Assembly (NCBI GenBank): GCA_964653075.1
Contig: CAZZAX010000162.1
Span: 1-12,675 of the forward strand
Length of the DNA stretch: 12,675 bases
Reading direction: 5' to 3'
DNA from: NIOZ-UU13 sp964653075
Lineage (GTDB): Bacteria > Planctomycetota > Phycisphaerae > Sedimentisphaerales > Anaerobacaceae
The notes under the pieces: model-generated
Databases searched by the model: none
Told to the model about the DNA's origin: nothing
The model's input: the letters and a program-made list of their open reading frames with translations, nothing else
Made by a program: the position numbers and the translations under genes
Shown: positions 6,502 to 12,675 of the stretch, one piece after another
Layout of the letters: every line of letters begins with the position of its first letter
How positions within the stretch are numbered: position 1 is the first letter of the stretch

Positions 6502-9500
6502 TCATCCAGCCTGCTCAATAATGTCAAAGATGTCATATATGTACTGGACATCATCGTTATTCAGATTTGCACGTATGTCAGTTCGGACATATGCGCGAAA
6601 GTCAGACATATTTCTTGGTCGATATGTAACCAAGATGTCAAGCAGTTCAACATTCAAGAAACCGTCCATTCGTTGCATCTCCTCGAAACGCGGGATATTC
6701 TCCAAGCAAAAAGTCGTGATTCGTGATCTCAGTTCCTTATCAGACAGACGTGTTTCAGTCTTTGGCACAAGCGAGGGTTTGACATCCAATAGCTCTTCAA
6801 CCTCTCTTATTACGTGTTTGTCTTCTTCGACAAGTTGCTGAAGCCTCTTGTTAAGTCGGTTAATTTCAACGGTTCGGTTTTTGAACCAGTCAGTGGACCA
6901 AATCCTGTAAATCTGCCAACCGCGGCGTCTAAGTACTTCTTCTCTGAGTCTGTCTCTATCACGTGCAATTGCTGACGAGTGGTATGTTGCGCCATCACAC
7001 TCTATTCCAAGAATGTATTCATTTGGATGGAGAGGATGACGGACACCAATATCGACAAAATAGCCTGCGACACCCACTTGTGGTTGGATCTTGTAGCCTT
7101 GTTTCACTAATGCTCTTCCCACCGCAATTTCAAAATCTGAACCAGGAGGTCGATTTGTCTCGATGCCATAATCTGGTAGCTTTCCCGTCATCGTATATTC
7201 CAAGAACCTTTTCAAGGTAACTCGGCCCTCACTACCCTGCTCTGCCAGTATGTCCTCAGGTTTTAAAGAGGAGAAGACTTCCATCCTTTTCTTTGCACGT
7301 GTAAAAAGGACGTTTAATCTGCGAGGGCCGTTTGCGCTATTGATAGGCCCAAAACGTTGGTAAACTTGCCCCGTTTCTTTGTCGGGGCCAAAAGTATAGG
7401 AGATGAAAATCACGTCCCGCTCGTCACCCTGAAGATTTTCAAGATTCTTGATAAATAAAGGCTCGGTGCCTTCATGCGCCTTGTCGAGTTTGTTTATTGA
7501 GGATTCCGCCGTCGGGTCCTCTTTCAGCAACTGTGCTAAGCAATCCTCGATCAACTCTCTTTGCTTGAGGTTGAACGTCCCAACCCCGAGACTGAGTTCC
7601 GGAGATTTTCTTGAATGTTGGATTATCTTCTGGGCAACATAACGAGCCTCTACTATATTTCTGCCTGTTGTGTAAGTTGCGTCCTCTATAAAGTGAAACT
7701 GAATGCCAAGTTTGTGTGGAGATGAACCGGATGACGGAAACAAAATGAGTTCGTTACCATACCATTGTAGATTGGAAAATGCAATAAGGCTCTCGTGCTC
7801 GCTGCGATAGTGCCATTTAAGACGTCTGGCAGGATAGTTAGTACTTTTGCAAATGTCGAGGATTGAAGTGCTGGCATCGAGTTCATTAAAAATGGTTTCT
7901 TCCTGGTCATCATCTTCAGGATTACTCATCTCCACTTGAAAAAATGTCGTCGGGGGAAGTTGCTTTGAATCACCAACGATGATCATTTGTTCAGCACGTG
8001 CAATTGCCCCTAATGCATCATGGGGCTGAATTTGAGAAGCCTCGTCCATAATGACCACATCAAAAGTGTACTTGCCCCGCTCTAAGAACTGCGCTACTGA
8101 CATGGGACTCATCATAAAGACCGGCTTTAATGTCTTTATTGCATCTCCAGCGCATTTTAACAAACGACGAATTGCCGGGTGTCTTTTTTCCTTGTTGAAC
8201 TCCCTTTTGAGTAGCCACATCTCGGTCAAGTCTCTAACTCGGCTTCCTCTGGTCCCTTCTGGTACTGGCTTTCTGCTTGCGTTATAGGCGATTCGCTGCT
8301 GGAAAAGTTTGAGTATCTTCTTATCCAATTCGGCGAATCTCTCCCTTTTCAACTCGTACTCCGCTCGGGAAAAAGTTGAGAGTATTGGATTCTCTCTCAA
8401 CAATTTCTTTGCAAGGCCATAATAGATGGTGTACAGATATGTATCGACAGCTTGATCTGCTGCTAATTCTCCCTTTTCCACCAAATCAATCAAAGTATCA
8501 AGCCCCATTTCCCTACCCCTGTGGGCAAGGCGACAATAATCTGCCCATTGTGTCAAATGATCTATGTTTGTGAGTACTTGTTCGATTTTGTGATCAATTT
8601 CGCCGATTAGACATTCATCAATTGAGATCCCGAGAAAACGAATAATGTTTACTTCTCCAAATTTGCCAAGGCTTTCTAAACTGGATTCTATTAGTTCTAA
8701 ATCAGGCTTCCACTGTTGGGTATATTTTTGGATTGACGTGATCAGAGTACGGGCATCTGTGGTTACGATTTTTTTGACAAGTTCGCAAGGTAAGTTCAAT
8801 TGCTTGATACTATGAAACCAATCCGCTGTCTCGCTAATGCCGCCGACATCTGTATTTACTCCTCTGAAATGCGGGCCTAATAGCAATTTGAATTCTTTGG
8901 AGCTGTCAACTTCTTTACGTAGTCTTGCGGCGGCCTTGCTAAACGTGATTGCCTCCGCAACCTCGGTCAGCATAGTCTCGGTAGTTCGGATCAAGGGAGA
9001 GACCGACTCGTAAATCGATGTTAGCATGGTTCCTATGTCGCTGAGTTTCGACAACAGAGCTTCAAGGGGAGTGGTCTCCAAGCTGAGTTCCTCTCGGTTG
9101 TGATTTATATATTCGAGTGCATTTATACAAGATTCAACTTCCTTGTCTATTAAAATTAGGATTTGTTCAAGTTCATATCTGCTTGCCCAGCGGTCTTGAA
9201 CATCCTGAGGTAGTCTTGCAAGTTCTTTTGCCGAGTCACTTGATTTAGTCGACTCGCATAGATTAGTAGCCCATATGGCAATTTCTCTAAGTTTGTCCCA
9301 ATCTGTATCGATACCCTTGAAAAGGTTGCCAAAAGCCTCCTTGTATCTGGTATCCTTTGTAAACTCCTTTTTCTTAGATAGGAACTCTTCAAGCCTTTCG
9401 AGGTCTTCCAAAATTTTGGGAGATTTGGCCTTTAGGCGAATACGCAAGAATCTGAATAAAGCTCGTTTTGCCCTAATATACTCGGGTGATAGGAAAGCAA

Positions 9501-11880
9501 AGAATTTGCCTTGGAAGAATCTGAAGCTGCGTCTAACCTCGGACAGCTTCTGTATGTCACAAACGTCCTGCAAAACGAAGGTTTTTCTAAGGTAGTCCTC
9601 CTCCGCCTTCAGGTAGAGTCCTGTCTCAATTGCTTCGGCAAAAACGTTCCTAATCGAGTCTTCAAGAATCCTTTCAATCATATCCGGTTGGATGCCGTGT
9701 GGTTTTCCTCTTATGAGGGAATCGATTTCGGCTAATCTCCTAATGTCCGAAATGCTTCTTGGTTCCGGGAAACCCGAATCCAGATGGTTTTTCACCACCG
9801 CTTGAAACTGTTCGACCAAAACACACAATCTCAGGCATGAGGCACCCACTTCTTTAGTCCACTGAAGCGTTATCGAATCCAGAGCCTCATTTCGGATATT
9901 TGATAAGAGTTCGTCTATCTCGTTTAGTTTGTCGCAGGAGATCTGCTCTGGCTCCTCAAATACTTTCGAGGAAAACCTGATTTTCTCGTCGTACTTAGCG
10001 ATCAAAGATTTAAGAGACGCAAATACCTCCCACGGTTTTCCATCCTGACTCGATAGAAAATGAACCGCCAAATCGTGAATTAGATTGGGGGAGACCGTCT
10101 GCTGTCCGAAGGTACAAATGGCCTTCAACTGCACAAGAGAAAGCTCAGAGGCACTAAAGGAAAGTTGGATTTCCGAGGCCAATTTGCTGAGTCTATCAGC
10201 TACCCTCGCAGTGGCTTCTTTTGCGGTATTCAGGCTCACGGTAACTTCTCGATCATCGCCATAAACAAGCTCTATAGGCTCATATCCGTACCATGGGTTT
10301 TCACAAGGCAGTCCTAGGTCCCTGATGAAACGAGCCAGTTCTCCCAGAAGATTTGTTGCCTCTTGGATCTCCCCATTTGTAATACGGTCAACGTTGTTTA
10401 TGGAAAGAGAAGTTGGCTGCTCAAATTTATCCCTGAGAAGCTCTACTTTTCCAAATATATCAAAAATCGATTCTCCATCGGGGCCAACAGGTTTCTTGAT
10501 GAGTTCTATGTATTTGCCCAGTGACTTCTGTACCTCGTCTAAACGTTTGATCTCTGATTCCAAGTGGGCGGTATTTCCGAATCTCCGCTTATATCGTTTC
10601 TCGAGGCTGTCCAATACTTTCTTTTTATCTGCTTTGAAACTGTGCAATTCCAAACAGAAATTAGCGAGGTTTACTTTCTCCAGATTGCGATACACTACGT
10701 TTAGAGCGGCCATCTTTTCTGCCACAAACAACACTGACATACCAGCATCGAGAAAACAAGCAATAAGATTCGTGATCGTTTGAGACTTCCCGGTTCCAGG
10801 AGGACCTTGGATTACTATACTTTGCGGGCTTAGGGCTTTCTGAATTGCCTCTGTCTGCGAGCTATCTGCATCCATCACCAACGGCAGGCATTTAGATGTT
10901 CTCTTCTCATTCTGGTCATCTGGCAAGTTGGACGTTCCCGGCTCTACTTCATATCCCAACAAGGTTGTGACGAGATGATGTTTTGAAATCGACTCGTTCG
11001 GCCAAACTTTTGGATCGAGGTCATGATACATGAGAAGCTTGGAAAAGGTAAAGAATCCCAGAACCATCTTCCTGGAGACCTCCCACCCTTTTCTGTTTGA
11101 AGCCATCTTGCCCACTGTGCTGAAGTATGAATCGGGATCTAAGTCGTTGTCTCCATTGCCAGTATTTGTTAGCACCTCACTGTCTTCAAAATCTGGGAGT
11201 ATCAGTCCATCACGCGTAAGTTTTTCTGCCAGTGACAGATTTGGAATTAGATCTTCTTCCGTATACCTGATCTTGTAGGTATAGCACCGTGTACGGGCGT
11301 CAAGCTTAGCCCGTTCAATCTCAACTGGTATCATAATAAGAGGCGCTTCATATCCTTCTTCAGAATCTTCCCGGTCTTTCCATTGAAGAAAACCCATAGC
11401 TAAGAAAAGCTGGTTCTTACCAGTTTCCTCAATTAAAGACCGCGCTTTAGATCTAATGCGTCTGAGCCTTGTTTCCAGCTCAGACATGAACAACTTAGTT
11501 TGAAGCTTGTTGTCTGTATGCTTTTTCTCTGTGTGTCCGGTATATTCTTCAGGACCAGGCAAATCATCACTGATGTCAATGCCGGCTGCAGCGGCTGCCG
11601 CTACTCTTTGTGCTTCCTTGCTCTTACGATTCGAATTTTGTTCAGCCGTTTTTTCTTCGTTATCTTCTTCTGGCTCCTCCGGCTCTGGTAGGGGCACAAA
11701 TATCATAGATTTACCATTACTTACGAGGTAATCAAATACCTGGTTAGGCTGTTCGTCCACAATCTTTACGCAGAATCTGTTATTCCTGAAGTTCAAAAGC
11801 CTGTTTCGCTTGCTTAGGTCCAAGAGTTTGACACGAAGGTCTTGCAGGGCTTTTGATATTTCAGCGTCATGATTTACCAT
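6502..11880 (-). CDS. DUF4011 / UPF1-like SF1 helicase with C-terminal MTES_1575 (Vsr-like) nuclease
   Basis: The 1792-residue protein starts at ATG 11880 with AGGA 10 nt upstream. Residues ~8-235 are DUF4011: LRVKLLDLSKRNRLLNF, an acidic and Ala-rich linker at ~65-125, and LFLAMGFLQW near 158-167. The SF1 core shows motif Q (SSQTEAI), Walker A GPPGTGKS at 359-366, motif Ia LFVAEKMAALNVV, Walker B DEASQ at 1279-1283, motif III GDSKQLPP, YRSEHESL at 1358, motif V QGDERD at 1484 and motif VI RRLNVLFTRAKKR at 1520. About 850 helical residues lie between Ia and Walker B, as is usual in this family. Residues ~1581-1690 are a PD-(D/E)XK/Vsr-type nuclease: FE with E1584, VDIG with D1610, ECDG with E1627/D1629, and H1634. 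All key residues are present, so both activities look intact. The tail ~1700-1792 does not look like the DUF3320 found in some relatives. I recall, unchecked, that DUF4011-helicase-Vsr proteins are listed among anti-phage candidates, so nucleic-acid-targeting defence is a reasonable inference. Confidence 0.92.
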   Translation of the reverse strand: MVNHDAEISKALQDLRVKLLDLSKRNRLLNFRNNRFCVKIVDEQPNQVFDYLVSNGKSMIFVPLPEPEEPEEDNEEKTAEQNSNRKSKEAQRVAAAAAAGIDISDDLPGPEEYTGHTEKKHTDNKLQTKLFMSELETRLRRIRSKARSLIEETGKNQLFLAMGFLQWKDREDSEEGYEAPLIMIPVEIERAKLDARTRCYTYKIRYTEEDLIPNLSLAEKLTRDGLILPDFEDSEVLTNTGNGDNDLDPDSYFSTVGKMASNRKGWEVSRKMVLGFFTFSKLLMYHDLDPKVWPNESISKHHLVTTLLGYEVEPGTSNLPDDQNEKRTSKCLPLVMDADSSQTEAIQKALSPQSIVIQGPPGTGKSQTITNLIACFLDAGMSVLFVAEKMAALNVVYRNLEKVNLANFCLELHSFKADKKKVLDSLEKRYKRRFGNTAHLESEIKRLDEVQKSLGKYIELIKKPVGPDGESIFDIFGKVELLRDKFEQPTSLSINNVDRITNGEIQEATNLLGELARFIRDLGLPCENPWYGYEPIELVYGDDREVTVSLNTAKEATARVADRLSKLASEIQLSFSASELSLVQLKAICTFGQQTVSPNLIHDLAVHFLSSQDGKPWEVFASLKSLIAKYDEKIRFSSKVFEEPEQISCDKLNEIDELLSNIRNEALDSITLQWTKEVGASCLRLCVLVEQFQAVVKNHLDSGFPEPRSISDIRRLAEIDSLIRGKPHGIQPDMIERILEDSIRNVFAEAIETGLYLKAEEDYLRKTFVLQDVCDIQKLSEVRRSFRFFQGKFFAFLSPEYIRAKRALFRFLRIRLKAKSPKILEDLERLEEFLSKKKEFTKDTRYKEAFGNLFKGIDTDWDKLREIAIWATNLCESTKSSDSAKELARLPQDVQDRWASRYELEQILILIDKEVESCINALEYINHNREELSLETTPLEALLSKLSDIGTMLTSIYESVSPLIRTTETMLTEVAEAITFSKAAARLRKEVDSSKEFKLLLGPHFRGVNTDVGGISETADWFHSIKQLNLPCELVKKIVTTDARTLITSIQKYTQQWKPDLELIESSLESLGKFGEVNIIRFLGISIDECLIGEIDHKIEQVLTNIDHLTQWADYCRLAHRGREMGLDTLIDLVEKGELAADQAVDTYLYTIYYGLAKKLLRENPILSTFSRAEYELKRERFAELDKKILKLFQQRIAYNASRKPVPEGTRGSRVRDLTEMWLLKREFNKEKRHPAIRRLLKCAGDAIKTLKPVFMMSPMSVAQFLERGKYTFDVVIMDEASQIQPHDALGAIARAEQMIIVGDSKQLPPTTFFQVEMSNPEDDDQEETIFNELDASTSILDICKSTNYPARRLKWHYRSEHESLIAFSNLQWYGNELILFPSSGSSPHKLGIQFHFIEDATYTTGRNIVEARYVAQKIIQHSRKSPELSLGVGTFNLKQRELIEDCLAQLLKEDPTAESSINKLDKAHEGTEPLFIKNLENLQGDERDVIFISYTFGPDKETGQVYQRFGPINSANGPRRLNVLFTRAKKRMEVFSSLKPEDILAEQGSEGRVTLKRFLEYTMTGKLPDYGIETNRPPGSDFEIAVGRALVKQGYKIQPQVGVAGYFVDIGVRHPLHPNEYILGIECDGATYHSSAIARDRDRLREEVLRRRGWQIYRIWSTDWFKNRTVEINRLNKRLQQLVEEDKHVIREVEELLDVKPSLVPKTETRLSDKELRSRITTFCLENIPRFEEMQRMDGFLNVELLDILVTYRPRNMSDFRAYVRTDIRANLNNDDVQYIYDIFDIIEQAG

Positions 11881-12244
11881 GAGTCTCTTGTCCTGTTGTT
11901 TCGGCTATTATGTATCTGTAACTGCCCGTTCGTAACTACTCTTATTCCCCAGATCGTAGTAATATACATTCATTGAACGTTAAAGACTTTGAAGGGCGTG
12001 TAGTAGTTTATTCTCGCCCTTATTATCTATTATGACCAGCAATTTATCCGCCATTTTGCTATTTTCTTGAAGTATCTCTGTATGATTCAAATCTCTAAAA
12101 AATCAAAATCTATCACCAAAAAGTTTATCCCGTTAGATTTATCTCGAGGAATAATCATTTTTATCTAACTGGGACAACAAAATCAACCACATTTTTCCCC
12201 CGTTTTTACTTTTTAACCTGTGCTATTATGACTTATGCACTTCT
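11881..12244. other. Upstream region of the helicase operon, A/T-rich with inverted repeats
   Basis: No gene is supportable. Two symmetric elements stand out. AAGGGCG (11992-11998) pairs with CGCCCTT (12015-12021) around a 16-nt centre. GTTAGAT (12132-12138) pairs with ATCTAAC (12163-12169), extended by CCC/GGG with one bulged T. A palindromic CTCGAG lies in the loop of the second. On the minus strand candidate -10 words such as TATATT occur near 11970, but no good -35 partner is present, so the helicase promoter remains unassigned. Confidence 0.5.
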
Positions 12245-12250
12245 TCTGCG

Positions 12251-12359
12251 TTATGCTGCCTTCGGTTCGCACCAGTTTTAATCACTCCACCGCTACGTGA
12301 TTGTATGATGTTCATGCTGGCCTACGGTTCACACTGGTTTTAATCACTCCACTGCTTCG
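12251..12359. repeat. Two ~47-bp direct repeats with a partial third copy
   Basis: Copy 1 (12251-12296) and copy 2 (12312-12359) align along their length. They share ATGCTG, CGGTTC and an invariant GTTTTAATCACTCCAC core, and differ at scattered positions and by a one-base gap. A third partial copy, TCATGCTGGCCT, begins at 12393. Copy starts are 61 bp apart with a ~15-bp gap, so this is not CRISPR geometry. It is best described as an extragenic repeat of unknown type. Confidence 0.65.
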
Positions 12360-12376
12360 CGTCTGTGTATATCTAC

Positions 12377-12531
12377 GTGCCTATAAGGCACCTCATGCTG
12401 GCCTCAGGTAGAAATGCTATTCAAACTGCCTGCCCCGCATAAATGCAGCTTTCATGACGGCTATATCAATAGCCGGTGGTCGAAGACGCAATCTTTGACA
12501 GAAGCTCGCTTCGTGAATAAAGATTGCGACC
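12377..12531. repeat. Cluster of hairpins (inverted repeats)
   Basis: GTGCCT-ATA-AGGCAC lies at 12377-12391. CGGCTAT-ATCA-ATAGCCG (12458-12475) is a perfect 7-bp stem. GCAATCTTT (12488-12496) pairs with AAAGATTGC (12519-12527), encloses GAAGC-TC-GCTTC (12501-12512), and is flanked by GGTC/GACC (12478-12481, 12528-12531). A minus-strand open frame (12611-12417) runs across these but has no recognisable domain. The density of symmetry suggests a mobile-type extragenic repeat or a structured transcript rather than a gene. Confidence 0.5.
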
Positions 12532-12675
12532 AGAACACTAAAGCTGCTGGAAAAAGCTCCTGATAATCCGTAAATTCCGGGGCGATTTCGACAAAAAACG
12601 CTCATAACCAATCCTTAAATCCCTGATTTCAAACATAAATAACGAAAATCCTCTGTGTTCCCTGTGCTCTCTGTG
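12532..12675. other. Window end, no gene seen
   Basis: A/T-rich sequence ends in short CTCTGTG / CCTGTG near-repeats (12652-12675), which look like the edge of a low-complexity repeat that continues beyond the window. No supportable reading frame or RNA was found. Confidence 0.4.

Noticed and set aside
6324..6554. ORF bridging the helicase and Sel1 genes in a different frame
   Set aside because: It overlaps both genes, and its translation shows no features of its own.
6415..11731. Numerous plus-strand ORFs antisense to the helicase and Sel1 genes
   Set aside because: All are shadows of the long minus-strand genes, with biased, Ser/Leu-rich composition and no domains.
12260..12285. tRNA T-arm-like GGTTCGCACC
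   Set aside because: The T-loop purine-A positions do not fit, and no acceptor or anticodon stem can be built around it.
12251..12406. CRISPR array
   Set aside because: There are only two imperfect repeats of ~47 bp with a ~15-bp gap, no conserved spacer length, and no cas genes in the window.
12417..12611. 64-residue minus-strand ORF
   Set aside because: It runs through several inverted repeats, shows no domain or ribosome-binding site I can support, and looks like a by-product of the repeat region.

Overview
The window looks like a chromosomal piece of a planctomycete, most likely of the Phycisphaerae (Sedimentisphaerales-like) lineage. This rests on protein style: a type II-type pseudopilin with a degenerate H-X9-D motif and a C-terminal tail characteristic of these bacteria, large secreted multi-domain carbohydrate-binding proteins, and a WD40/TolB-like fragment. 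It is a judgement from family knowledge, not a database match.

Layout. Positions 1-3570 (plus strand, GC-rich) hold a secreted-protein locus: the 3' end of one gene (1-467), an 873-residue exported protein with two tandem ~300-residue beta-sandwich units and a C-terminal CBM9-like domain (615-3236), and a decayed copy of the first gene's 3' end (3264-3470). The first gene and its decayed copy are each followed by a near-identical hairpin (519-549 and 3538-3570). Only the second hairpin keeps a T-tract. Converging on it from the minus strand is a pseudopilin-like gene (3597-4406).

Positions 4407-5586 are mostly non-coding on inspection but contain the most unexpected feature. A minus-strand promoter with a perfect TATAAT, a predicted start on the first base of a stem, two structured stems and a canonical intrinsic terminator together delimit a ~130-nt RNA (4751-4621). 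It is either an unrecognised small RNA or an attenuating leader of the pseudopilin gene. Next to it is the 3' remnant of a beta-propeller gene (4989-5264), also with its own terminator.

Positions 5587-11880 (minus strand, visibly more A/T-rich) form a compact defence-like operon: a giant 1792-residue DUF4011 / UPF1-like SF1 helicase with a C-terminal MTES_1575/Vsr-like nuclease (11880-6502), then 69 bp downstream a single-pass membrane protein with a cytoplasmic Sel1-type repeat (6432-5698), then a tiny apparently frameshifted ORF (5687-5587). The helicase-nuclease plus membrane Sel1 pairing is the candidate two-gene system here.

Positions 11881-12675 contain no convincing gene. They hold inverted repeats, two ~47-bp direct repeats with a partial third copy, and a cluster of hairpins, which look like an extragenic repeat region bordering the helicase operon.
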